DNA of 64,000 nt from Wuchereria bancrofti (Eukaryota; Nematoda; Chromadorea; Rhabditida; Onchocercidae): NCBI GenBank assembly GCA_005281725.1, contig SSBO01000013.1, forward strand, positions 504,518 to 568,517. The letters run 5' to 3'. The number at the start of each line of letters is the position of its first letter. The first letter of the stretch is position 1. A program made the position numbers and the translations under genes. Shown piece after piece: positions 13,501-27,700 of the stretch. The notes under the pieces were generated by a model. That model had not been told where the DNA came from and did no database searches. It saw only the letters and a list, made by a program, of their open reading frames with translations.

Positions 13501-16500
13501 TCCTACAGCAGTAATGAAGAAGAGAGTTTTTGAAAGTGATTTTTAATGTTATTTTGGATGATGATAATGTTGCATATACATATGAACTTTTTGTGAATAA
13601 AAAAAAATCAGTAAAACTTAAGCAACTGGAAGGGTATATAAATAAATGCAAAATAAATAAAAGAATGATGAACAAGGAAATAGCATGAATTTCCAAGAAC
13701 TATGCCAATTTTTTACCTCTCGAATCATTAGCTTAAAATCGAAATAAGTGGCCCGTGTATTCCATATATTCAAAACATTGAGCAGTTTATCGACAAGTGA
13801 TTTTTTACTATTTCCGTTACAAATAGTTAATTCGCGTACTATTTCACGTTCACTACGTCTTCGCAAAGCCATGCGTAATAATTGTTGACCCTGAAATTAT
13901 GGACAAAAGACGTGGGAAGAAAGATGAAATATAAATCGTCAAAGAATTTTGTTTTTAGTCAATGAACAAATTCTCTCCAAAGTATCGGAATACATTTTGT
14001 GTACAAACCAAGCAGTTTTTACGAAGTTGATGAGAGGAGAAGCAATCTATTGCACCATCTTCACATCGTCTGTATATTCGTTGGGTGACCCATTCCTGCT
14101 CGCACATTGCCATCAGTACTCCTTTCGACAATTCCGCTATGTACTCACGACGAAATGCACGTTGATCAATCGGTTTACTACTGTAGACAAACATATATCC
14201 AACTAACAGCTAACGAGAACGTAAACAAACAACAAAACTTCATGAAATATCCAGTTATTTCATGTAAAATTCCTTATAGCCAAATGCAAAATATAATTAT
14301 ATTTTGGCTTCAAAGGGCAAGTTTACATGACAATTTCATTTAATACATGAGGTCGTCCTTTTATTTATCCTAGTTGTTCATGCAACCTGACAAGCAATCT
14401 TACCTGCCCAGTTTGTTACAACTTTTACAATGCCCTACTTTAATATCATCCAATTGCTGTTATAACAAAACTTCTATTTCCACAACTTTGCGCAAGTAAA
14501 AGTAATAAATAAGAAAACTTACTCATCCGAGTATCGATCTCTCAGTTTATGCTTGGTATAATCGGCAATCATACAAATTGTAACCAGCAGTGCGCAAACT
14601 TCATCTCCTACATCATGCAAATGACCTTCTGTTAAGATCCATCGATCCGCTTTACAGATGTTCGAACTGATTCGCTCACCAGTATACTGTGGTGAAACTA
14701 TAATCCATATATAAAAGTAGTATTTAACATACCATCTTCTCTATTATACTGGTATTTCTACTATTTATTTAATTCCGTTTCCACTAAATAACTTACGAAT
14801 GACTGGTTGATCACTTTGACATATAATATTAGCTAGCACCAAAAGTGCTAAACAAACACCCGCCTCTGCATCCGCATCTGGCACTTTGCCTAAAAGCAAT
14901 CGAAGTTGATAGAAAGTTGTCGAAAAGATCGTTAATCATATTCTTCAGGACTTCAGTTTACTACATTTAAATCATCCGATCAACGCATCCTAATTTTCGA
15001 TACTAAGTCGTCTTGAAGAGCGATAAAGTGTCTCAAGAAACATTACACTAATTTTTTCGTTAAATATTTTATGTTTTTCGATGAACAAATAAATATCCGT
15101 AAGGTAGTAGACTGATTTACTTTTAGCTTTAATAATGATTATAACTAACCAATTCCACAGTTAAGTAACGACTTCAAAGCTGTATGTAACAATTGATGAA
15201 CCAATGCATTTATACTGAAACAGCTACGTCCCGCCAGAAGCATATAAAATGTCGCAATATTATAATGACATGTTGAGTCTTCTACCTGCATTTAAAACAT
15301 GAGATTATAATGTTTATTAATATCATTAATTTTTCCTCGACTTCACATTTCAAATTTCAGAAATCAAAAAAAAAAAAAAAAATTCAGACTTCCAAGACAT
15401 TCTCATGATACTACCAAACAAGAATAATTAGCTAAAAGTTCCTTCGTCCTGACAAATTAAGTTCGAAACCTGCAAAAATCTTATTTTAAAAAAATCAGAA
15501 ACACTTACATTAATTTCCATCAGGAGATCCGGGAATGCTGAAGTCCCGCCTTGCAAACTTGAACAACAAAGTGCTTGAAGAGCACCACACCAGTCCAAAT
15601 ATTTCTCTACTTGAGCTGCTTGAGCACTAACATGCCCACAAATATTCGCTAATTCAACCAACCGATCCTGAAATTTCTACTTACAAATCATGTTCCGACA
15701 CAATGACACTTCCTGACAGCATCTTTAAAGAAAAGACTTCCCTCGTCAGTTTCGTCCAATCTAAATTCTGTTCGACCAAAAAAATTCTTCAAATCAAATC
15801 ATCTGATTTAAATATTACATGCAAATCGAATGATTTGATTGAATACGAGTAGAAAATATTCAAAGAGCACAATAATATTAAAAATATTATATTAATTTCA
15901 ATAATAAATGAATGAAAGACCCCTGTAACTCGTTCTACTGCTGCTGAACCACCACCAATTCCCGTACTATCATTTCCGCCTGTATTGCCAATTCCGCGTA
16001 CTGCAGCAAGCAATGCGCTGACAACAAAACTGTATCGTGCATCATCCGTTCCGTCGATAACTGCATGCAAACGACGATATTCATTAAAGGAAAATATACG
16101 CCTAGAAATAAGATCGAATTAACATAAGTGATGAAATGTGCATGGAAAAAAAAACAATGCAAAGAAAAATGACGTAGCATACGCAAATATGTCTTTGTTA
16201 GTGTAAAAAGCGAACAAAATTTAATCTCGCTGTATTTATCCACATGATAAATACCACGGTAAATATCACCACCATCCATTATTACTTTAATCTGTCCTAT
16301 TCCAAATAAGTGAAATTTAGTGTCTTCCAAAATATACAAACTTTGGTTCTTCCAGCAATTCTTTAAAAGTGCTAGCATTGTACGCATATCGCTGTCCTCC
16401 ACATGGATTCCTATCGCCAGTATTGTGCGCTGGTTTCCACGGCGGTATCACCCGCTTTAGCAGTTCGCGTTTTGCTTCAATTTTACGGTTACACAAGCCT

Positions 16501-19500
16501 GCAATGGATATAAACAATAAAAAACAGTAGGTTAGCCAACATGGATTTTCCAAAATTTAAACCATCATTGAATCACAAACCGGTTTCAATGAGTTGTTTC
16601 TTTGCATCGAGTACAAAAACAGCAATAGTACGTCCCCAACCTGTTAAACAAGAATCTGATGATTTCAGCTGACTTTCAATTACCCGGTATAATCTGCAAA
16701 TACTTTATAAGATGTCGCTGAAAAATTCACACCTATGTCAATAGTTTTCATAGCTAAAGTTTCAGAAATGGTTCAATTAAGTGTCAACATAAGACTGCTT
16801 ATGGAATAGATTTATGACATTAACTACTAAAATTCTTTTAGTTTGTTGGCTAAGCTAGTGATGATCTCTATTGTCTGATCTTCGCCAGCCAACATTTGGT
16901 AACATTCTTGAGCCTATCTTTTTTTTTGAAAGTATGTATTTTTTTGATTCGAAAAAAAAACTAAAGGAAAACAATAAGACATACCCATGTACAATATTGG
17001 GTGCATTCTGAGAGTAAAGAAAGTAATAATAATTATGGGAAATGTATGCAGTTAGAACATAACCAAGTTGAGCTGATATATTACTTGGAACACAGTCAAC
17101 ACGACGCTCCAGAAGTACTCGTTCAATTAATACTAATAGAGGTAGTAACTGAAACATAAACATGAATAACTAGATCCTCGTCTTTACTATTATTGCTACT
17201 TAGTAGAATATTGTATTGATTATATAATTCAGTTCTACGGTAAAGAACAGCAAAACAGCTTTAAAAACCTATTTTCGCAAAAACAAATGAAGAAAAAAGT
17301 ATGAAAACAGCTGACCTCTTCAGCGAGCTCCATAATACCGGCAATATTCTGTGCCAGCTCACACATTTCTAAGATGATATCAAGCCCTTCAGCGGTCGGC
17401 AACACGCAACTGTGTCCATCAACAAAATCCTGAACCATTTGAATGAAAGATTCACAGCCCCAGCCACAAAGAACAAGTTGATCATAGTATGTACATGATC
17501 TGTAATTAAGATACATAATTGCACAAAGTAAACTGGTGGATAAAGTTAGTTAATGATTTTATAATTAAGTTCCATAAAAAAAAGAAAGTGATCAGTCCCT
17601 TTTATAAATAATTAATGCGATGTTACCTGAATTTGGCCATGCTTTCTTGAAGTTGTTCACGTGTAGTTCGTTTTTTAAATCGAATTTCCAACGGTTTATT
17701 AAAAGAAAATTCGACAACAATTCGCTTTTGCCAAAGTTTTGCTAGTTCACGTGCCAGACGCCTCAATTCTAGTTTCACAGCGTCACGTTCCGCACCAATT
17801 CCATATAGTAGAAGAGATCTGCAAAAAAACGAAAAAAAAAAAATCGGAAATGTTTGTAGAGAACATAAGTTTGTAGAGACTCAACTCAATAATGAGCATC
17901 CAAATTTAAGAACATTTCTGCAATGCTGTTTGAGAATTGCTAACAAAGAATTTAAATCTAATAGCAAATCTATGCATACCTCTGATTGCATTCGCTTCTA
18001 TATTCAGCTGACTGCGGAATGGGTAAATGTATCAATAACCGTTCATGTACCGATAAATCTTTAAATAAATACGGATGCTCATCGGGTAATTCAGACGGCA
18101 TTGTTACAAGTGGAGGTGGTGTCGTTACTGCTCCTGTTAAAAGCGCTGCAGTTGTTTCACTTGGTTGAGATACAAATGTCGAAGAAAATGCAACCGTGTT
18201 CGATAACTGTCGATGTTGCTGAAATTTCAGCGACACTTTTTTTCAGGAAGAGCAAGTGCAAATTATCTGAACTGAAAAATTAAAAAATCATACAAAATGC
18301 AAGCAAGTAAAGGATATTCAAAAGCATAGAACGATATTCACTTTTTGTTTATCTTCTTTCCGTTTCCTGATTTTTTGCATTAATGGTATATATTCCAACA
18401 TTTCACCAGTCCGAATTAATTCCTTCATATATAAATCATGGGAAAAAACACCAGCACGTTGCAACTCAATAAACAGAAGCATCAGATTAGCAAACTCTTG
18501 AGAAAAACGGTTTCTGTCGGTACTTTCTGGATTCGGCCCTTCTGTCACAAGAAACTCTAGCAATATTTCTTGCAGAGTTAACGAACCTAGAAAAAAGATA
18601 TCGACTTCTGCAAAGAAATAAAAGGGCTTTAATTATAAACTGCATTCTCTAAAACTTCATTGCATAAATTAATAGTGTTGAAGAAACCAAGAAACATTAT
18701 TGAGCAACTAACTGATATGCGTTAGATCAAAATTGATACTAACTGTTTTCTTTCGACAGTCAGTATAAAGCTTTTTTATACTAGCTATCTTAAGGGTTAT
18801 CTTAAGATTTAACTTAAACAACGAAGCTGAAAAAAATCTGTTTAGATGAATATTTGGTTTCAGCATGATTTAAACAAATAAGCATCTGAGACATATGGTT
18901 CACGAAATGATTGGATAATATACCAAATTTAAACGTTTTTCGATGATTAATCCGGAATGCGAGCAGCTGAGCGACAAGTATCGCACGATGAGTACCTTCC
19001 CTTTCTATTGTTACTGCCCATTGTAGAAGCATCTTTACACGGATTGCATGTTCGTGCTGCAAAGCAATAAAGACTTATGCGCAAAATTATAAGACAAAAT
19101 TGTACAAATATAAGACAAAAACAAACAGAGCAAAAATAAACCAAATAAATGTCAAATAAAAACTGAATATGAACTCTATCAAGAAATATCAACCTCACCT
19201 CAAAGCTTTCTTTGGATGGTCCGTTAAAAATCACTGCATAGATCTTTTCGATGCAATTTGGTTGGTCCAAACGTGCAGCATCAAGTACACCAACTATTTC
19301 CAGACACTGCAAAACCATAGCTGCTGAAAAAAACATAAAAATTTTCCTTGTTTTATAAGTACATCCAAATTTAACCAAACTTCTTAGACCCTGCACAAAA
19401 TTTACTTTTAGATCAAAAGGACCTTATTCTTCCAGAAAGAATTCACGACTACCAAACAATCCCACTCAATCCGTCTGACGGTGAGATTACCGGTGATTCA

Positions 19501-22500
19501 GATCGTTTAGCCTAAGTCAAGGAATATTTCTCGTTTCACTGAGTGAAAACAACTATGTGAGACCCTAGAACTTACTTAATTTTTAAAGCTGATTCATGAA
19601 GTATTTTGAAATCCTTATATATGTAAAGAAAAATGTAATCAAAAGAGGTCTGAAGATAATCTTACATATATTTCAGATAAACAGACAATGAAAGTCATAA
19701 TTGTTTTAGACAAACCAAATCCCTTCTTCTGTGCATAATTCAATGACCATTTATTTTCGCAAGCACGAGAACGCCGTCGTACCTCAGCCAACCGAAGCTG
19801 AATGAACTCCTGCAATCGCTCGGTGCCGTGACCTGGTGGTAAAGGAAGGCTTTCGAGCGGACAAGGCAGATGATCCAGTGGTGAACCGCACAATTGATGA
19901 AGCATTGTTGGCGGACGTCCCGGTGATACTGTAGCACAAAAAATAACAATCGAGCGTTTCGACTGCTCACAATTCTATTATAATTATAATTTCGAAATTC
20001 TATTATACCTGAAGTACACCAAAACCATAGCTTACCTTCGTATTTATTCCATATCAGAGCAGCAGGGCAATCAATTAATATAGCATACAGCATACCACAA
20101 AGTGTCAAAATTATTGCACGCTGATGAATGCATTGTTGCATATCATCGAATAGCTCAACACAGTCCACTGACCTCAAAAACATTCTATTCAAAAAAAGAG
20201 ATGACGAAAAACATGAATTTAGATAACCTTCCTTTTCCCAATCAATAATTAGGAGTCTAGAAACACCAGAACTTGTGGCATATGATTCTTTATTTTCTAA
20301 AAAACATCGTGAGACAGAGTTATTCTTTACAATAATCTGGCAACTATCAATACTATTCTTATATGTAGTCAATGAAATAAAATTGGTTACTTGAGATAAA
20401 GCAACACTCAGACATGACAGAAAATATAATATCCTTAAACAAACCTTCCTTCTCGCTCCTCAGCTTCGTCTCGATACAGTTCCAATCTATGACATACCAA
20501 AAATGCACATCTTTTAGATAATACTATATTTTGTGTAATTTGATCCGTGTATTGACAAATAAATAGAAGAAAAAGACGTAACAATGTGACATAATGAGAC
20601 TGATTGGTACTTGAAGCTGAAGCAAGTCCAGATCCTGCAATTAGTTCCTAAGAAGTATGACAACCCCTTAATTACATTTAATATTACAAAAATTTTTTTG
20701 CACCTACCATGATGCAAAAAAGGATGAATTGATGTCTTGTCATTTTGACGATTTTCAATAGGCTGCACAAACCGGTCATTGAATATATCTAATAAATCCA
20801 TCAAAAATTCTTGCTTGTCGACCATTCCATCCTAAAAACGATTGGGGTGCTGGACTTTGTATAAAAACAGAAGGAAAAAAAGATAGAAAAAGACGAAAAC
20901 AATTCTGTAAAAATTTGATAAAACATATGGTAGAATACCATCAGCTTACCTCGTACGCATGTTTACAAATGTATACAAAATGTGGCCATCGATCAGTATA
21001 AACAATGTTCGATTCTAGTTTGGCACTATCGCTCATCTGATTAAGCATTAACTTTACATATTTCGTAAAAAGTGATGCGAGTTCTGCAAAATATCAAGGG
21101 AATTCTAATAAATTTGAAGACAAAGTACCTAGTCTAACACTTCAAATGATGTGCATCAGAAAGTTCCGGGGATTAAAGTATACATGAATGAAGTCTTAAT
21201 TATATTAACATTAGCATATGTTTGTAAAACTTCTCTATCATTACTAATCTAATGTTGCTCTGTACACTTAAATTAAAATCTAACCGGAAGCCAGCTGGTC
21301 AGAAGTAGACTTCTTCTGCTTGTTCACGTTACTAGTACATCCTTGACCACTGACAGCAATTAGTTTTAGGAACCATAGTGCTCGATTAACTGGTACTTTA
21401 TAATCACATAAGTATTCCAATGCATCTTCCTATGATAGCTTTTATCATTTAACATTAACGATATACAATAAGACAAATTCGAATATAGAATGAAGTTAGT
21501 TTACCCAGCTGTTCATTTTATTGTCATTCAGAACTACTAAAAATATAATTAATTTCAAATATGATTTTACCTAATTTTTTGAACATTTCTGAAAAATAAT
21601 GGAATTATTTGCCAAGTTTTCAGAAACACCAAACAAATGTAATCAAGATGTTCTTGAGACCATACTACGAAGTGTTTAAATTACTACAAATGATCAGATA
21701 ATATTTAAAAATGCAACCTTTTTGCGAAAAAATGGTGGTTTCCGGGCTAATACTGCTAAAGGTTTGCTATGAGCTAAATCAGTGAACCAATCATTCCTTT
21801 CCTTTGATTTCTTCGCTTTTTCCTATAAAATAAAAAAAAAACAACTGAAAATATTGTGAGTACAGTTTTTCGATTAATACATGCATCTTCTAAATTTGAA
21901 ATGATATCCAAGTGATTATTGATAAAAGGTATGATTTAACAAATGGAAAAGCTCGATTCTGTAAAATGTCTTGGGAATGAAACGTAATTAAATATTGGAT
22001 GACACGTAATAAAATATTAAGAATAAAATTAATATTGTGGACACAACATAAGGAATGAAACAACTTACCGCATTATGGCTAAACTGTTGGAAATGTATTT
22101 GCGGGCCACCTCCTATACCATTCCCTCCACTTCCAGTACTATCTTTAGTAATAACACTTCCGGCACGCTTTCTTTCTTTATCAAGATTTGCATTTAATTC
22201 CATTTTTTTAGCCATTATTTGCATTACTAACTGCGCTCCACGTAACATCGTATCATCCAAACGATCCAATCGTGGCATCTAAAACACATTCCTAAATTAT
22301 CTCCCGTGACATTAATCATATTTGTTCTATGATTCAAAAAATCATATCTTCGATAGATATCATTAGAATAAAACTGTGAAAAAACTTACAGTACGAACCG
22401 CCTAATTCATTCCGTTCAATCGGCTCCGGTAAAATTAATTACAGTTTAAACTAGGAATTATATATTACTAGATGAAATAATACCTTTACGTTATAAACAA

Positions 22501-22998
22501 TTGATTCATGCTCATAAGATGTCACAGCAACTTGATAACCCTTTTTCAAACGATCAGCACCTAAATTGTCTTCTTCCTGTTTTACCTGAAAAATAATGAA
22601 CACACTGATAAGAAATAGTTGCAATGGCAATAATAAATAACAGTTAAAAATTAAAATTTTCTTAAAAATCAATATAAGAAGTGATTTCCACAAATGGTTT
22701 ATGATTTATATGTACAAGTTTGCATTCACAACAACGGATTACAATCGGGAATGTTAACCACTATGGTTCGGTCACAAATAAATTTGGGTTGCAGAAAGGC
22801 TTCATTTCAATTCTTCATTTCTATTTTGAATTCATAAAAGAAGATTTTGTAACTAGGAAGGCAAACAGGAAAAATAAATGCTAAAAAACTAACATCTTGC
22901 GGATAAACATCAGGTGGTCCCAATCGATTTCTTTTTAGAGCTCTTCTTTCAGGTGTCTGATAATGCCATGATATCACGTTCAAACTTTTCATTCCCAT
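7580..22998 (-). CDS. MED12: Mediator complex subunit 12 (dpy-22 / mdt-12)
   Basis: MED12 is the scaffold of the Mediator kinase module. It binds and activates Cyclin C-CDK8 and links transcription factors to RNA polymerase II. The N terminus (22998 downward) carries the family signature RLGPPDVYPQD, which continues across an intron into a QEEDNLGADRLKKGYQ stretch (about 22591-22492). Further conserved blocks include a WFTDLAHSKPLAVLARK stretch (21.8 kb), a SPLDHLPCPLESLPLP stretch (19.9 kb) and the LCEWAV-region equivalent LLQWAV with THRAILVAQLL (19.0 kb). An AGVFSHDLY block lies at 18.4 kb. More than 30 short exons follow, ending in a Gln-rich tail. The last exons read through about 9.3-9.0, 8.70-8.55, 8.36-8.20, 8.05-7.95 and 7.66-7.58 kb, ending in ...HPTQQY-stop. 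The two last exons join in phase (7955 to about 7662). The start could instead be the second Met at 22992. I checked many but not all splice phases. No disabling change was seen. Confidence 0.93.
8216..8266 (-). repeat. Poly-glutamine (CAG/CAA) tract in MED12
   Basis: A run of mixed CAG/CAA codons encodes nine consecutive Gln followed by Tyr-Ala and four more Gln. It lies in a C-terminal MED12 exon. Gln-rich (OPA-type) C termini are typical of MED12. Mixed codons argue against pure slippage. A second Gln run lies at about 7608-7660 in the last exon. Confidence 0.85.
9189..9246 (-). repeat. Adjacent poly-Ala and poly-Gln tracts in MED12
   Basis: On the minus strand this trinucleotide-rich stretch encodes an alanine run of about nine residues directly followed by a run of about six glutamines, within a Pro/Gly/Gln-rich exon (about 9333-9043) of the MED12 C-terminal region. 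A plus-strand open frame that reads this stretch as poly-Cys or poly-Ala is a shadow. Confidence 0.8.
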
Positions 22999-24724
22999 TT
23001 TTCCTCTTAATGTTCAAATTATTGCAATCATTTCTGATGCCTATAAAACAGATTTATTTAAAACATCCAAATAATATATACAATGTCTGATAATCAAAAA
23101 TAGACGTATTATTTTGAAAAGATATGAACAATTTGAAAAACATTGTAATTTATTATGTTTGGAAAACACACAAAACGTTTTTAAAGAAAAAGTAAAGAAA
23201 AAGAAATAAACTGCAACTGTTATTCAAAAATTTGAAAATAAACGTATAAACAAATATCACTCGAAAAGAAATTCAAAAAAAAAAGTGTAGAATTCAAAGA
23301 AATAAGAAGATATAGTAACGCTTGATGTCTAATACTGAAATACATGTGTAACAAACAAATAAACCTACGTCCGATACTATCCCAACCAAAATTACGCACG
23401 TCACCGCTTGCATTAACGTATACTTCCAAATTACGACTGTTGCATTTTGACTACGTGCATCAAAATTTGAAATGAAGTGGTGCAAGGTAGTTTTAACGTT
23501 TTACACGCAAAATAGTAATTGACATTTTACATAAGTTGGAATAATAGAGTTCCAATTAGCAATTAATAGTTAAATAATCTAATTATGTAAAATAGTTATT
23601 GTACCAATTTGCAAAATAAGTAATATTGGAATGGTTAGCGATGATAATAATATTAGTGATATTACAAAGTAATCTACTTAAGTGAAAATTATTATTGCGT
23701 GAAATAATCGTAATAGACAATGGTAGTAGTAATTCACTAATGAATATAATAATGATAATATAATGATAGTGATATAATGATAATGTCATGAAATCAATTT
23801 TGTTGAAATGACAATAATTGCATTAAATGTTACCAGCTAATTAAAGACTGCGCTCTCTAATATTTTCAGTAAGAAAAAAAGTGAGAAAATAGTCATTTTG
23901 CCAAAAGTATCGATTTGAAGTATCGATTTTATTCCTACAATTATGAAATTGAAATGTCAAAGAAAATTGATAATTGCAAGAATTTAGTTATTTTCAATTT
24001 TTTTTTTCAATGCAAATATTTTCATCAACTTTCTTTAGTTTTGATCATAAATGAAAAATTATTCTATGATTGCATTTTAAATCAATCTATCACTACGTCA
24101 AAAAGTGTCATCAACCATTGTGCAAAGATTAATTTGCTTAAAATTTCAAAGTTTATAATAATGTTTGTGCATGTCAACGTGCTATTCAGTTTGCATTATT
24201 AATTATATGATTTTGCTAAACTAATAAAATGGAATTTTATTAATTTAAACCTTAACACTCATTATAATTCGATTGGAACATAGTGTCAAACTGATATAAT
24301 GATATTGATGACTAATTTAATTAATTAATATGGCATCATTTTTGTGATATTATTGAGTGAATGTGCAAAAATGGATAAATGTTTTGCTCAGTGATGAGAA
24401 AAACTAAAATAATTACTAATTAATATAGTGTTATTTATTACATATAATTTGAAGTAGCATATTGATTACGTGTTAATTTGCGATAAATAAATGCATGTAT
24501 TACTTGCATATAACATTCTGCATTTGCTTTTTAGATTGATCACGTAAGTTACGTTCATATCACAAGACATAGGTTAGTTGCGCAATTGTTATATTCATAC
24601 GGCAACACATGCATTATTTGCGCATTTGCAAGATTTGAATAAATTTATGAATATAAATAGTTTGGGCGGAGGATAATTTCATCATTTTTCTCTACCCATT
24701 TCATGTAAAGTTTATTTATTCATC
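22999..24724. other. Divergent intergenic region between MED12 and the ABHD17-like gene
   Basis: These 1.7 kb separate two divergently transcribed genes and should contain both promoters. On the minus strand a polypyrimidine-AG site near 23046, just upstream of the MED12 ATG, could be a trans-splice acceptor; a very short upstream open frame follows it. Degenerate ATAATA-type simple repeats lie at about 23640-23790. No further coding exon is convincing. Confidence 0.45.
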
Positions 24725-27700
24725 ATGATTAGCTCTGCAAAGAAATTACAATCTGATGAATTTTCAACATCTACAACAGATTCTAATATTTTAGATAAAA
24801 CATTCCTACTGGTATTGTTTTGCTAATGTATGACTTTGATATATATTTTTTTCAAAGGAAATATTAGTAATTTTTATTTTGAACCTAATAATCATAACCA
24901 TAATTAAAATTCTATTTCAAAACATATGAAGTTGAGTCTGGTTTGAAGGACATGTTATAAAATATCAATGATTAAGATTTATTATTAGATTGGAAGAGAG
25001 AAAGAAGAAATGAACGGTACATGGACGAATGAACATTAATTTAATAAAGTTGAATCAGATTGAAATAGGAATTATTTGTTCTTATTAAATTGAAGTTAAG
25101 ATTAGAATTGGTAATTAGTGCAAGAGAGAAGCAAGAAAAAGTTATTCAAAAACTTTATGATAAATGATATGTATTTGCTGATTTGATACATAAACATGAA
25201 TGAACAATGATTTGATTAATACAAATATGGATGATAGCATATTACATGTAATAAATTCATCTTTCTCTCTCTCTCTCTCTCTTAGTAGTTTTTTTTAAAC
25301 AATAGATAAATGAATAATTAATATTTAAATTTATTAACTTTTTCTATTTCAGTCACAAAAAATGAAGTCAGAAAATGAAAGCGAATTTAGTGCAAAAAAT
25401 CGTATTTGGGAAAGTATGAAAAGTTTAAGTCAAAATTTTAGCATAACAGGAAGTCAACATTTAAGCCAAACTTCTGAAACTACAAATATTGCAAAGGATG
25501 CACAACAAGTTAGTATGATTTCTTGCAACTTTTCTTTTCGTCAGATATGATAAGATATAAATGCAAAATCAAATGTTACTTATTTCATTTTTCATATTTT
25601 ATATATTCATATGGAATGGTAACTATTAGTTTCATATGAAAATTTGTCAAATAATCAATGCTGATAAGAATTCAACTACCAACTATCAAATTTATCTGCA
25701 TATGAAAGAAAAGAACAGAAGCGAGAAAGTGATAAAATAATGTTAAAATCTTTTAAAAAAGAAACGAAATTTTGAAAATTTTCTTTGAAATTCATCGATT
25801 CTCGAAAACTTATGCCATTTTCAAGATAAATAGCAAGAACGGCTGATAAAATAGAATGAAATTGATAAAATGATAAAAATTATAAAGATAAGATAGTAAT
25901 TTCTGTTGACATTTTTCATTCACGATGCACTGATATTTGATTCATTTTACAGTCACAGTCATTAATTACAATGGAATCATTAACAGCTATTGAAGATGAT
26001 ATGATTCATGGATCTAAAAAAAATGAAAAAGTAAGTTTTCAAATTTGACTAACTTTTAAGAAAATTAATTATCATTTATGAAATAAAACAAAATGAAATT
26101 TGAAAAAACGAATTTCGTTTGTAAAAAAAATGAAAAAAATAAAAAATGAATTTCATTTGATTTAATTTGTGTAATTCATTACCAAAAAAAATGAAAGAAA
26201 AAATTTCAAAATTTCATTTTTTTAGAATACAATCAAAAAAAGTCATCATTCAGCAAAAAAAATTGTAAGTTATTAGTAAAAAATTTTCACTTTATGACTT
26301 ATTTCAAACTTTGCTAGCAAATTTTACTTCCCTAAATCTAATAATATTATTATAGGAGTAATCAGCATCGTTTATATTAATTAATGCTAGTAAAAATTAA
26401 TCTCTTTTGAACATTTTCCTTACTTATTCCCTGAATACATTGTTATTAGCTAGTATTAATTTAGCTAGAAAATAAAAACTTATGCAATGTTATGAGTATA
26501 TAATAATCTGATATACTTGTAAATTTCAAAATATCTTCGAAATATATGTTGGTATAACTATTAGTTTATGCATAATTAATTCTAAAAGTTATCATCATTC
26601 AAGCAAAAATGACATTGCATGATGATTTGAACCATTACCAGAATTGAAAATTAAATTTCTTCCAATTCCTAAAATACATTTTGTCTGAATGTTTTAATTG
26701 CTAATTTTCAATTTTGAAATTTAGGACAACTCATCTTTTATATCGTTAAGCACATTTTCAATTTCTTCTCGATTACGAAAGCATGATGACCATTGCAGAC
26801 AGTAAAAATTAAATTTTTTCCAAAATGAGACAAAGTTTAAATGAGAAAGAATGTGACGAACTGATAAATACGAAAATAAGAAATGGAAAAAATAATTATT
26901 GAAATTAATGAGCCTTTTTGTTCGGAGATAAGAACAAAAAGTATATGAGCAAAAGAAATAATTTGTTGATAGAATTCAAATTTAGCATATAGTTAAATTT
27001 ATTACAAGGCCACAAAATATAATTGAAGGAAATACTTCTTGAAGTGAAAGGAATGATTTGAAAAGTACGAATTAGCCCATTAAATTATTTTTTAGAGATG
27101 ATTTCATTTCATTTTGGTTAAATTTTTATAAATGCAGACAGCACCGTAGAAAAATGTGGCATACCCGAAATAAATTGATAAAATCTGGTGATAAAAAGAA
27201 TGAGGAAAAATTTCTGGAACTTTTGGATGAATATAAGTAAACTTTCAAAATTTTTTTTCATCTTAAATTATCATTTCGATACTAATTTTATTCAAAATAC
27301 TTACTTAACTTTTATGCTAATTGTTGAATTTATCCTCCATAATTTTCATAACTACAATAAATCATCTAAACTTTATCATAAATTCTATTTTATCATCAAT
27401 ATGCTAAACAGTTTTTCTGTAGTTTTCATAGCTTATTCAATTGTTTGCTTTGAAAAGTTAATACCATTACATGAAAAAAATGATGAAATGAATATTTCTA
27501 AATTGAAAAATATTTATGGATTTCAAACGTAGCATTTTATCAGTGATACTGAAACGATATTATTTAAATAAGAAATGAATGCACGGAATATCATAGAAAA
27601 GTATGATATTATTTCATACACATATATATTAAGTATTTTAAATTTTGCATATATATGTTAAATTTTATGTTTGCATACTAATTATTATCAATAAATATTC

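Noticed and set aside
13949..14343. Plus-strand open frames at about 14 kb
   Set aside because: They lie opposite MED12 exons; the minus-strand frame (including CEQEWVTQRIYRRC) is the coding one.
15935..16402. Minus-strand 155-codon open frame
   Set aside because: It runs through MED12 exon and intron sequence in another frame; the MED12 frame there (including ALLAAVRGIGNTGG) is the real one.
19740..20372. Minus-strand 210-codon open frame, the longest in the window
   Set aside because: It reads a MED12 exon out of frame; the exon in the correct frame carries the conserved SPLDHLPCPLESLP stretch.
27188..27532. Plus-strand 114-codon open frame inside the ABHD17-like gene
   Set aside because: It lies in an intron, is dominated by Phe, Ile, Asn and Lys as expected from AT-rich DNA, and has no motif.
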